Positions 1-7,445 of a stretch of 20,508 nucleotides of DNA are shown here, piece by piece. Every line of letters starts with the position of its first letter. Positions within the stretch are counted from its first letter, which is position 1. Made by a program: the position numbers and the translations under genes. Under the pieces are notes generated by a model. It saw only the letters and a program-made list of their open reading frames with translations. It was not told where the DNA came from and searched no databases. The stretch covers positions 1-20,508 of the forward strand of contig CALECF010000020.1 of NCBI GenBank assembly GCA_937948705.1, given 5' to 3'. The stretch comes from an uncultured Anaerosolibacter sp. Lineage in GTDB: Bacteria; Bacillota_A; Clostridia; Peptostreptococcales; Thermotaleaceae.

Positions 1-15
1 GTATCTGAATGTTAG

Positions 16-21
16 TATAAT
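16..21 (+). promoter_or_regulatory. Probable -10 box (TATAAT) for the ilvA T-box transcript
   Basis: A perfect TATAAT lies just upstream of the point where the T-box stem I pairing begins (about base 24-28), so transcription would start near base 28. The matching -35 box would fall outside the window, so the promoter cannot be fully judged. A TTGACA at 21-26 has no good -10 at 17 bases and was not preferred. Confidence 0.45.
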
Positions 22-23
22 TG

Positions 24-328
24 ACAACAATTACATATGCTCTGGCAATGAAGGAGAGCACTATTTTATGATTAACAGTTTCAGAGAGTCGGTGGTTGCT
101 GTGAACCGATACTGTGGATAAAATACAAATCACTCCCGAGCTGTTGACTTGAAAATTAAAATTCTCCATGGGTTTTAGTAAATAGAGGATACCGATTGGT
201 CTCGTTAAGGACTTAGGTTTGTTAGAACTGAAAAAAGAGGTATTCATTTTATTTTGAATACAATCAAGGTGGTACCGCGGGTAAAGCCCGTCCTTGGAAG
301 TATATACTTTCAAGGACGGGCTTTTTAT
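24..328 (+). ncRNA. T-box riboswitch, isoleucine (ATC) specifier
   Basis: The leader carries the conserved 14-base T-box AAGGTGGTACCGCG at 266-279, whose TGGT bulge would pair with an ACCA tRNA end. Upstream is a stem I: a distal arm with the AGAGAG bulge motif and a GTCGGT/ACCGAT helix at about 94-119, and basal pairing of GCTC near 39 with GAGC near 138. The specifier loop reads AAATCACTCC, giving ATC at 129-131 followed by the usual purine. ATC is an isoleucine codon, which fits the first enzyme of isoleucine synthesis directly downstream. In this family, uncharged tRNA stabilises the antiterminator and lets transcription continue. The specifier was read by eye; a threonine ACA at 125-127 is the main alternative but sits less well in the loop. 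Confidence 0.93.
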
Positions 329-330
329 AT
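283..330 (+). terminator. Intrinsic terminator of the T-box leader
   Basis: An 18-bp stem pairs 283-300 with 307-324 (AAAGCCCGTCCTTGGAAG with its complement, one G-T wobble) around a TATATA loop and runs into a T-rich tract. Its 5' arm starts immediately after the T-box, so the terminator competes with the antiterminator as expected for a transcription-control T-box. Confidence 0.95.
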
Positions 331-374
331 TTATGTACTATTGTTTCATCCATTCATTATCATAGGAGGGGAAA

Positions 375-1619
375 ATGATGTCTTATTTAAACGATCCAGC
401 TGTTGCTCAGCTCCACAAAGTTACTGATTTCCTACAATTCCAGGAAGCCAAGAATCGCCTACACGGTATTGTAAAAGAAACCAACCTCATCTACAGCACT
501 GCCTTTAGCGAGGAATGTCAGAACGATGTTTATATCAAGCCTGAAAACCTACAAATCACAGGTGCCTTTAAAATTCGCGGCGCCTATAATAAGATTTCAA
601 AGCTATCCCTCAAGGAACGGCAGCGAGGACTGATTGCCTCTTCAGCAGGCAACCATGCCCAAGGGGTTGCTTACGCTGCACAAAAGTTAGGTGTTGTGGC
701 CACCATTGTTATGCCCAATACCACTCCCCTTATTAAGGTTGAAGCCACGAGGAATTTTGGTGCCAATGTAGTGCTTTGGGGCGACTGCTATGACGAGGCC
801 TATGTGGAAGCTCGAAAATTAGAGAAAGAACATGGCTATATTTTTGTTCATCCTTTCGAGGATCTGGATGTCATCGAAGGCCAAGGAACCATTGCCCTAG
901 AAATTCTTGAAGAACTCTATGATGTTGACTATATTTTGGTTCCCGTCGGTGGGGGTGGTCTTATTAGTGGTGTCGCCGCCGCTGCCAAGGCCATCAAGCC
1001 CACCATTAAAATCATCGGTATTGAGCCTGAAGGTGCAAAGGCTATGAAAATCTCCCTGGATCACAATAAGGTGGTTCATTTGGATACCGTTCATACCATT
1101 GCCGATGGGGTGGCTGTGAAGAAACCCGGAGATTTGACCTTTTCCATTATCAAATATCTGGTGGATGAGGTAATTACCGTTTCTGACTTTGATATTATGG
1201 AGGCGTTTCTACTCCTTCTGGAAAAACATAAACTGGTAGGAGAAAATTCTGGTGTATTGTCTTTGGCAGGATTGAAGAAACTCCAAGTCACCAACAAAAA
1301 AGTTGTCTGCGTAGTCAGTGGAGGCAATATTGATGTATTGACCATCTCCTCTTTGGTGAATCGAGGCCTTATCTCGAGGGGACGTATCTTCTGTTTTTCT
1401 GTGGATCTTCCAGATAAGCCTGGGGAGCTGTTAAGAATTTCAGAAATCCTGGCCACACTCCAGGCCAATGTTATCAAATTAGATCATAACCAATTTAAAA
1501 ACCTAGATCGTTTTATGGAGGTTCAACTGGAGGTGACCGTTGAAACCAATGGCCACAAGCATATCCAGCAGATCATTTCCGAAATGCACAAGGCAGGGTA
1601 CGAAATTACAAAAGTGTAA
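375..1619 (+). CDS. ilvA: Threonine ammonia-lyase (threonine deaminase) with one C-terminal ACT domain
   Basis: A PLP enzyme that deaminates L-threonine to 2-oxobutanoate and ammonia, the first committed step to isoleucine; it acts in the cytoplasm. About residues 20-325 are the fold-type II catalytic domain: the lysine that binds PLP is K66 in TGAFKIRGA, and the phosphate-binding loop is the PVGGGGLISG segment near residue 190. Residues about 335-412 form one ACT-type domain (RIFCFSVDLPDKPGELLRI), so this is the short single-ACT form of about 400 residues. Some relatives are catabolic, but the isoleucine T-box in front argues for a biosynthetic role here. The start is ATGATG; the second ATG (378) lies 7 bases from the AGGAGGG at 364-370 and may be the true start. 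A single-gene unit closed by a terminator. Confidence 0.93.
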   Translation: MMSYLNDPAVAQLHKVTDFLQFQEAKNRLHGIVKETNLIYSTAFSEECQNDVYIKPENLQITGAFKIRGAYNKISKLSLKERQRGLIASSAGNHAQGVAYAAQKLGVVATIVMPNTTPLIKVEATRNFGANVVLWGDCYDEAYVEARKLEKEHGYIFVHPFEDLDVIEGQGTIALEILEELYDVDYILVPVGGGGLISGVAAAAKAIKPTIKIIGIEPEGAKAMKISLDHNKVVHLDTVHTIADGVAVKKPGDLTFSIIKYLVDEVITVSDFDIMEAFLLLLEKHKLVGENSGVLSLAGLKKLQVTNKKVVCVVSGGNIDVLTISSLVNRGLISRGRIFCFSVDLPDKPGELLRISEILATLQANVIKLDHNQFKNLDRFMEVQLEVTVETNGHKHIQQIISEMHKAGYEITKV

Positions 1620-1627
1620 CTATAACC

Positions 1628-1663
1628 AAAAAGAGAATCCACTTCCCTATGGATTCTCTTTTT
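1628..1663. terminator. Two-way terminator between ilvA and the alcohol dehydrogenase gene
   Basis: AAAAAGAGAATCCA at 1628-1641 pairs perfectly with TGGATTCTCTTTTT at 1650-1663. The A run on one side and T run on the other give a usable U tract in both directions, fitting its place between two convergent genes. Confidence 0.93.
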
Positions 1664-1697
1664 GATCCTATTGTTTCCTATGTTCGGAAATAATCCT

Positions 1698-2852
1698 TTA
1701 TAATGCTTCCTGATAGATTGAAATAATATCTTCCTTATCCGGTGTCCTCGGATTACCAGGGGTACATGGGTCCGCAAGGGCCATATCTGCCATCTTTGGT
1801 AGATCTTCTTCTTTCACACCAAGTGCCCCTAACCCTGATGGTATACCCACATCCTTAGATAGTTTTTCTATGGCCCTTATTGCTACTTCGCTGGCTTCTT
1901 CGGTAGATAATCCATCTACCATTTCTCCCATGGCAATGGCCACATTTCTCAGTTTATCCCCTACATAGGCCCCATTATATTTGACAACATAGGGCAGTAG
2001 CACTGCATTACAAACACCATGGGGCAAATCATATAACCCACCTAGTTGATGGGCCATGGAGTGGACAATTCCAAGTCCGCAGTTACTAAAAGCCATACCG
2101 GTAATATATTGTCCATAGGCCATCTTGCTTCTAGCTTCTAGGTCTTCTCCATGATTGACTGCATCTCTTAAACTAGATGCAATCATTCTGATGGATTCTA
2201 AATTTAAGGCATCTGTTAGTGCCGAGGCACCCCTTGTTAAATATCCCTCTATTGCATGGGTAAGGGCATCCATGCCCGTAGCTGCTGTCAAATCCTTTGG
2301 CTTTTTAATCATTAGGACTGGGTCATTTACAGCAATTGCAGCCAAGCTATTGCTATCCACAAGAACCATCTTCACTTTTCTTTCTTCGTCAGTGATTACG
2401 TAGTTGATGGTTGCTTCACTGGCAGTACCAGCAGTGGTATTTATTGCAACGATCGGTAATCCCTTATTTTGAGTTTTGTTGACACCCTCATAATTCCTTA
2501 GGTCCCCTGGATTTGTTGCCAATATGGCGATGGCCTTGGCGCAATCTTGCGGCGATCCTCCCCCTATGGATATTACAAAATCACAGTCATTCTCCTGTAA
2601 GGATTTTAACCCCTCGTATACGTTTGCAATTGTTGGATTTGGCTTCACCTGGGAAAAAACTGCATATTCAATTTCGCTTTCATCTAAAACCTTTAGTACG
2701 TCATGGGACACACCAATTTCTAAGAGGACTTGATCCGTAACCACAAGGGCCTTCTTTACATTCATTTTCTTAATTTCAGGTCCTATCTCCTTTACACAGC
2801 CTGGACCCAATAGTGCGAGGGGTGGGATATACATTCTTCTGGATTGTAACAT
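1698..2852 (-). CDS. Iron-containing alcohol dehydrogenase (group III)
   Basis: An NAD(P)-dependent, metal-containing dehydrogenase that interconverts an alcohol and its aldehyde; the exact substrate cannot be told from sequence (ethanol, butanol, 1,3-propanediol and methanol enzymes all belong here). It has 384 residues, the family's usual length. The dinucleotide-binding loop is GGGSPQD at residues 97-103, and the metal ligands expected from the family are D195, H199, H264 and H278 (in GMDALTHAIEGY, GIVHSMAHQLGG and LPHGV). The ATG at 2850-2852 is chosen because an AAGGAGGT lies 8 bases upstream; a 19-residue extension to 2909 would run through that site and the sigma-54 promoter. A -24/-12 promoter and a sigma-54 activator gene lie immediately upstream, so expression is probably inducible, perhaps by the alcohol, its aldehyde or acetoin-like compounds. 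Confidence 0.92.
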   Translation of the reverse strand: MLQSRRMYIPPLALLGPGCVKEIGPEIKKMNVKKALVVTDQVLLEIGVSHDVLKVLDESEIEYAVFSQVKPNPTIANVYEGLKSLQENDCDFVISIGGGSPQDCAKAIAILATNPGDLRNYEGVNKTQNKGLPIVAINTTAGTASEATINYVITDEERKVKMVLVDSNSLAAIAVNDPVLMIKKPKDLTAATGMDALTHAIEGYLTRGASALTDALNLESIRMIASSLRDAVNHGEDLEARSKMAYGQYITGMAFSNCGLGIVHSMAHQLGGLYDLPHGVCNAVLLPYVVKYNGAYVGDKLRNVAIAMGEMVDGLSTEEASEVAIRAIEKLSKDVGIPSGLGALGVKEEDLPKMADMALADPCTPGNPRTPDKEDIISIYQEAL

Positions 2853-2890
2853 ATTCACATACCTCCTTGTTTGTTTAATAAATATCAAAC

Positions 2891-2905
2891 GCAACAAGCA
2901 TGCCA
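2891..2905 (-). promoter_or_regulatory. Sigma-54 (-24/-12) promoter for the alcohol dehydrogenase gene
   Basis: Read on the - strand the bases are TGGCATGCTTGTTGC: TGGCA, correct spacing, then TTGC, one base away from the TGGCAC-N5-TTGC consensus. The GG and GC pairs are 12 bases apart as required. Transcription would start near 2880, leaving a leader of about 28 bases with the ribosome-binding site at 2861-2868. The neighbouring gene encodes a sigma-54 activator, which makes chance unlikely. Confidence 0.87.
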
Positions 2906-2965
2906 ACACTTCAGGAGTGCTATTTCCAAGGAGGTCAAAGAATAGTGAAGATTTTCCATAGAAAA

Positions 2966-3018
2966 GCGTTTAATAATTAAACATAGCACGGGGCTTCTTA
3001 TGTCCAATTATTAAACGC
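2966..3018. promoter_or_regulatory. 13-bp inverted repeat upstream of the sigma-54 promoter: enhancer site or regulator terminator
   Basis: GCGTTTAATAATT at 2966-2978 is the exact inverse of AATTATTAAACGC at 3006-3018. The left arm extends into a small dyad, GTTTAA-TAA-TTAAAC. The arms lie about 75-125 bases upstream of the -12/-24 element, the usual place for binding sites of sigma-54 activators. The repeat also directly follows the activator gene on the - strand and could fold into a hairpin followed by only four T's, so it could instead be a weak terminator. I favour the activator site, without proof. Confidence 0.55.
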
Positions 3019-3028
3019 TGTATGATTT

Positions 3029-4960
3029 TTATACACTTCTTACATTATACTTTTTAGCTTTTACATATAAAGTAGCTCTGGTGATGCCTAGAACCTTCGC
3101 CGTCATGGTAAAATTATGATTGCATTCTAACAAAGATTTTTCGATTGCCTCCTTTTCCCATTGTGCCAGGGATTTAAGCTTTGTTTTTGGCCTTATGCCA
3201 GGGTCTTGTCTGCTGCTATTTTCTAGTCTCTCAGCTGAGAAATCAAATGACATTTCTCCATCAAAATTTACGATATTTTCGATGCAGTTTTCTAGCTCCC
3301 TGATGTTTCCTGGCCAATGATAAGACAACAATCTAGTATACAGCTCTTCTTTAATCTCGGGTATTTCTTTCTTTAATAAAATTGCTTTGTTTTTCAGAAA
3401 GGTATCCATTAAAAGCTCTATATCCCCATGCCTTTCCCTCAATGGTGGTAGATAGATGGGTATCACACTTAGTCTATAGTATAAATCTTCTCGGAATCTC
3501 CCTCTCTTTACTTCTTCCCTCAAATCCTTATTGGTTGCAGCAATAATTCTGACGTCCAAGCCTATTTCCTTATAATCACCGAGCCGTGTGATTTTACCTT
3601 CTTGGAGGAATCTAAGTAGATGCACCTGCATATGCAGCGGCATCTCTCCAATCTCATCTAAAAATAGTGTTCCTTTATCCGACAAGGCTAATTTCCCGGA
3701 ATATCCACCCTTCTTTGCCCCAGTAAACGCTCCCTCCACATAGCCAAAAAGCTCACTTTCTATGAGACTAGTTGGTATGGCCCCACAATTTAAAGCGACA
3801 AAGCTATTATGGCATCGTTCACTGGCATTATGAATGGCTTGAGCTAACAGTTCTTTTCCTGTGCCACTTTCCCCTTGAATCAATATTGTAGATGGACTCT
3901 TTGATACCTTTTTCGCATACTCCTTCACTTGAAGCATTTGGAAGCTTTCGCCCTTTATCATATCGAAGTCATATTTTGCTGTCATACCCACATATTGATT
4001 CACCAGCTTAAATACCTTATTGATATCTTTTAGGATGATGATATTCCCCGATATTTTACGGGCTTTATCAAAGGTCTGGCTTGAGTTCAGGATAAATTTT
4101 TTTTCCCGATTATTTACATGAATACGTACTTCCTTGTTTTCAACTTTCTCGCCTTCTTGAAAAAGCCTCTTCAATTCAAGGCCTTCCTCCAATAGACTAA
4201 ATATATTCTTGCCCACAGCTTCCTCTTTATAAATGTGCATCATTTTGCAGGCGCCGTAATTGATTAACTTAATACTACCGCTAAAATCAACGGTTAAGAT
4301 CCCCATGTCTAAGGAATTCATGATGGTATTGGTATAATTATAAGCCTCGATGATCTCATTTTGTTGTCGCTGTACTTTTATTTGGTTTTCTATGGACCTT
4401 ACCGCTGCAACAACGAGGGCAAGGGTATGTTTATGGACCCGATGGGACCACCCTGTAAGATTGATGCATCCAATGGTTTTTCCTTCCTCATTGTGAATCA
4501 CTGCTGATGAGCATGTAAACTGGTGAAAAATTTCTAGATAATGCTCTGATCCAACCAATTGTATGGGGATATCTTCGTCTAGGGCTAGACAAATAGCATT
4601 TGTACCAGCACTTTTCTCACTCATATCTGTTCCCACAGACATATTTACATCAAGGGATCGTTGGTTGATATCATCGTCACCTATGATGCTTAATATCATA
4701 CCGTTCCTATCGATCACTTCTATGAAAAAACCTGTATCTTTCACATAGTTATACAAGGTTTCGGTAAATGGCTTTGAAATTCTCAATAATTCTTCATTTT
4801 CTTGAAGAAGATCCTTGAGTTTCTCTCCTTTCAGTCCATCGGAGAGATATTTTGCGTCCTTTTTTACCTCGTATCCTTCCGACCGCTTATGGGAATTCTC
4901 CACCAAATCCCTATGAACTTCATATCTCTCGATAAATGTATGTTCTATCATCCTATCCAT
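3029..4960 (-). CDS. AcoR-like sigma-54-dependent transcriptional activator (GAF-PAS-AAA+-Fis)
   Basis: A cytoplasmic enhancer-binding protein that uses ATP to open sigma-54 promoters. Residues about 70-195 form a GAF-type sensor region of the AcoR kind (including the VGTDMSEKSAGTNAI segment), about 205-315 a PAS domain, 330-570 the AAA+ domain, and 605-640 a Fis-type helix-turn-helix. Walker A is GESGTGKE at 363-370, the sigma-54 contact loop GAFTGA is at 410-415, Walker B is LFLDEIGE at 432-439, and the arginine-finger region is GRFREDLYYRL near 487-497. All key motifs are intact, so it should be active. No phosphorylation receiver domain is present: the signal is probably a small molecule sensed by GAF or PAS. 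The likely target is the alcohol dehydrogenase gene next door. The start has GGGGGA 6 bases upstream. Confidence 0.92.
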   Translation of the reverse strand: MDRMIEHTFIERYEVHRDLVENSHKRSEGYEVKKDAKYLSDGLKGEKLKDLLQENEELLRISKPFTETLYNYVKDTGFFIEVIDRNGMILSIIGDDDINQRSLDVNMSVGTDMSEKSAGTNAICLALDEDIPIQLVGSEHYLEIFHQFTCSSAVIHNEEGKTIGCINLTGWSHRVHKHTLALVVAAVRSIENQIKVQRQQNEIIEAYNYTNTIMNSLDMGILTVDFSGSIKLINYGACKMMHIYKEEAVGKNIFSLLEEGLELKRLFQEGEKVENKEVRIHVNNREKKFILNSSQTFDKARKISGNIIILKDINKVFKLVNQYVGMTAKYDFDMIKGESFQMLQVKEYAKKVSKSPSTILIQGESGTGKELLAQAIHNASERCHNSFVALNCGAIPTSLIESELFGYVEGAFTGAKKGGYSGKLALSDKGTLFLDEIGEMPLHMQVHLLRFLQEGKITRLGDYKEIGLDVRIIAATNKDLREEVKRGRFREDLYYRLSVIPIYLPPLRERHGDIELLMDTFLKNKAILLKKEIPEIKEELYTRLLSYHWPGNIRELENCIENIVNFDGEMSFDFSAERLENSSRQDPGIRPKTKLKSLAQWEKEAIEKSLLECNHNFTMTAKVLGITRATLYVKAKKYNVRSV

Positions 4961-5139
4961 TTCAGTTCCCCCATATGTAAATTGAATCTTCCTTGCATAC
5001 CGATTTCAGTTCATTGATACATTCTTTGCAAGTTCTAGATTTCCTTCTTTTTCCACATGGTTATAGGAACTTATTATTTTTCACTTTTCATCATAAGATG
5101 ATGCTTTTCAACAATAAATATCCCTATGCTATGATTTCT

Positions 5140-6033
5140 TTATTTCTGCGCCGCTAATCTTCTTTCTAGCATCCCTGTTGTCACGTATACACCTGCAAAC
5201 ACCAATAATCCCCCTGTGATCTGAGCGCCAGTTATTCTTACCCCTAAGATCCAGCTGATGATCGCTGTGAAAACGGGAATCAAATTTAGAAAAATTCCTG
5301 CTTGGCCAGCGCCAATCTCACGGACAGATATGTTCCAGAAAACAAAGGAGCCTACCGATGGAAAAATAATCATATAAGCGATTCCTGTGATGGCAAGGGT
5401 ACTCATATTGGCTACATCTATTCCCTGCCAAAGGGCAAAAGGCGCCATCATCATGACGGCAAACAATGCAGAAACAGCTGTGGCCGTGATAGGTGGAATC
5501 ATGGTGAGCCGTCGCCCCAGGATGGAATATCCCGTCCACACGATGACAGCACCTACCATCAGCAAGTCTCCCTTGTTGTATGCTGTATGAAATATTTGCG
5601 TCACATTCCCTTGGGTCAATAGAACAAAAACCCCCAGGAGAGAAATCAGCATCCCAATAATTTGTATCCGGGAGATTTTCTCCCTTGTTAAGAATACCGA
5701 GAAGATTACCATTACGCCTGGGTTTAATGCACTCACAAAAGCTGCGTTGGTGGAAGAAGTATAATCCAAAGCTGAATAAAGCAGCATATTGTAAGCTACA
5801 ATTCCCAATATTCCCATCATCACTAAAGAAGGCCATACTTTTTTTACAGATTTCCATTCTGGTTTTTCAAGAAAATGGGCAATAGGAAATAGCAGGAGAA
5901 TAGCAAATGTCCACCGAAAAAACGTAATCCATAGGGGTGTAATCTCCGCGATCACATATTTTCCAAACACATAATTTCCAGCCCAAAATAAATTGCATAC
6001 GATCAACAGCAGCCAAACGCGGTACTTACTCAT
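5140..6033 (-). CDS. EamA-family (drug/metabolite transporter) membrane protein
   Basis: A 297-residue inner-membrane transporter of the DMT superfamily, predicted to have ten membrane helices in two EamA repeats (about residues 6-135 and 150-290). The first helix holds the typical NLFWAGNYVFGKY segment, and the first repeat ends with DYTSSTNAAFVSALNPGVMVI, as in many EamA exporters. Members export amino acids, purines or other metabolites; the substrate here is unknown. The start has an AGGGGG 9 bases upstream. About 180 bases separate it from the downstream activator gene on the same strand, with no clear terminator between, so read-through into the activator is possible. Another reading frame across 5318-5857 is long but overlaps this gene and shows no protein features. 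Confidence 0.88.
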   Translation of the reverse strand: MSKYRVWLLLIVCNLFWAGNYVFGKYVIAEITPLWITFFRWTFAILLLFPIAHFLEKPEWKSVKKVWPSLVMMGILGIVAYNMLLYSALDYTSSTNAAFVSALNPGVMVIFSVFLTREKISRIQIIGMLISLLGVFVLLTQGNVTQIFHTAYNKGDLLMVGAVIVWTGYSILGRRLTMIPPITATAVSALFAVMMMAPFALWQGIDVANMSTLAITGIAYMIIFPSVGSFVFWNISVREIGAGQAGIFLNLIPVFTAIISWILGVRITGAQITGGLLVFAGVYVTTGMLERRLAAQK

Positions 6034-6077
6034 ATCTATATACCCCCTCTACGATACTTTCTACAATGCTTGCCATC

Positions 6078-6549
6078 CTATACTGTTAGGTAAATGTCGG
6101 AAAACTCAATACTGATTGTATTGATTAGCCGATCATTGGTACTATTCAGTTGACCGTTGAAGACATCCACTTCATCCGTCTGGTCCTTGGGCAGAACAAT
6201 GGTAAAGAGGCTTCCTGACCCAACCTCACTAGTCAATGAAATACACCCTCCCATGGCCTCCACAAACGACTTCACCAGGGACAGGCCAATCCCCGTATCT
6301 TCGACCTCAATACAAACGCTGTCTCCATTACTGGACAACCTAACATCGATCCGGCCATCCACAGGGGTAAATTTAATGGCATTGCATAGTATATTTAAAA
6401 GGATTATCTCATACTTTTCATCGTCAATCCCTATTATTTCATGCTCCATCTGGGCTGAAAAGGATATTTCTATGCCTTTTTGCTTTCCATACAACTCAAT
6501 GGATTCTACGATAGCCCTTGTTAAAAACACAGTTTGTGTGGATCTTCAT
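6078..6549 (-). pseudogene. Histidine-kinase remnant: ATPase domain with the ATP lid deleted
   Basis: The open frame from a GTG at 6530 encodes 150 residues matching the C-terminal part of a sensor kinase: the N box (NILCNAIKFTP), G1 box (VEDTGIG), the G2 tail (LSLVKSFVEAMGG) and a typical end (INTISIEFSDIY). The sensor and the histidine-bearing dimerisation domain are missing. TGIG of the G1 box runs directly into LSLVKS of the G2 box, so the F box and ATP lid (about 30 residues in relatives) are gone; recombination between similar TGIG/GIGL codons is a likely cause. The GTG has no ribosome-binding site. An AGGAGG with an ATG at 6547-6549 lies just upstream in another frame; removing one T from the T5 run at 6523-6527 would join it to this frame. 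Probably non-functional. Confidence 0.78.
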
Positions 6550-6742
6550 GAAATGCCTCCTAGGCGTACTAATTATAAATGATTCCTCCACCTTTCCAAA
6601 GGAATGACGATCTTACCTACCTTTGAAAAAGTAAAGCCATATCTAAAATAATTCGACAGCTATATGGGCTTTTCCTTTCTAATAGCCTAATTAAGGCACT
6701 TATCTATTCCACAAAAAAGATACCTGGACATTCCTTTGTCGT

Positions 6743-6776
6743 AAAAAAAACTGCCTCTATTCTTAGAGACAGTTTG
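6743..6776 (-). terminator. Terminator of the gnd-zwf-cyclase operon
   Basis: On the - strand the stem AAACTGTCTCTA / TAGAGGCAGTTT (one mismatch) is followed by a run of eight T's, a textbook intrinsic terminator 10 bases after the cyclase-family stop codon. Its core CTGCCTCTA recurs in the terminator at 10097-10126. Confidence 0.92.
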
Positions 6777-6785
6777 ATGTAACCA

Positions 6786-7433
6786 TTAAAGTATTCCATT
6801 GATGTCTGAGGATGCATCCTTGATCAACAATGCCCTGGTGGGTGCTGCTTCTACGTTCCTTATCTTCAGTGGTGGGGCACACAATATATATTCCCCCTCG
6901 TCTACATCCTTAAGTCTGAGGCCCTCCATGATGATAATCCCTTGGCTTAACAACTCTCTATGGGTTTCATGACCTCCTTGGTCTCTTTCAATGCCCAAGG
7001 CATCGATCCCTACCCCCGCTATCCCTATTTCCCTAAGGTAGGACGCACCACTTTTCTCTAGATATACAAATTGAAAATCGAAGGCTTCTATGAATGAGTT
7101 CTTTGTTTTCAGTAAGATAAAATCGCCCTTCTCAATATGCTTTTTTTGAAGCATTTCCTTGGTAATCCCATCTTCTACATCTGTAAAATTCAATACTTTG
7201 CACCTTCGAATGAAATTTTCCAACCCATAGTGCTCCATGGTGTTTCCCCCATCGATCATATGCAGGGGCGCGTCAATATGGGTTCCAGTATGCATTTCCA
7301 TGGTGATGAAGGATGCATAGGAGCTACCTGTTGTGTGATCTTGGGCAACGACTACCCTGGGCTTTTTCTCTGCTTTGTTCTTATATACTGTCATATCCTC
7401 ATAAATATCCATTGAAATATCATAAATCTTCAT
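6786..7433 (-). CDS. Cyclase-family metal-dependent hydrolase (kynurenine formamidase / isatin hydrolase fold)
   Basis: A 215-residue cytoplasmic hydrolase. The family signature HTGTHIDAPLH is at residues 48-58; in this family its histidines and aspartate bind the catalytic metal (Zn or Mn). Relatives hydrolyse N-formylkynurenine (an amide) or isatin (a cyclic lactam). No tryptophan-breakdown genes are nearby. The gene is third in an operon after gnd and zwf, 12 bases past the zwf stop, with AGGAG 9 bases before its ATG and a strong terminator after it. An operon for the oxidative pentose-phosphate branch needs a 6-phosphogluconolactonase, and no pgl-like gene is here; this enzyme could fill that step, or remove a side product, but that is inference. 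Family assignment is firm, substrate unknown. Confidence 0.87.
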   Translation of the reverse strand: MKIYDISMDIYEDMTVYKNKAEKKPRVVVAQDHTTGSSYASFITMEMHTGTHIDAPLHMIDGGNTMEHYGLENFIRRCKVLNFTDVEDGITKEMLQKKHIEKGDFILLKTKNSFIEAFDFQFVYLEKSGASYLREIGIAGVGIDALGIERDQGGHETHRELLSQGIIIMEGLRLKDVDEGEYILCAPPLKIRNVEAAPTRALLIKDASSDINGIL

Positions 7434-7445
7434 GGTTTCATTCTC

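Noticed and set aside
1091..1477. A 128-residue open frame antisense to ilvA
   Set aside because: It is a shadow of a well-supported gene and shows no domain.
2853..2909. A 19-residue N-terminal extension of the alcohol dehydrogenase
   Set aside because: It would cover the ribosome-binding site and the sigma-54 promoter and does not look like family N-terminal sequence.
5086..5105. Short CATCAT/ATGATG dyad after the EamA gene
   Set aside because: Six-bp arms, no T run and no promoter match beside it; likely chance in AT-rich DNA.
5318..5857. A 179-residue open frame on the - strand inside the EamA gene
   Set aside because: It overlaps a clear membrane transporter in another frame, is full of Cys, His and Gly from frame shift, and has no ribosome-binding site.
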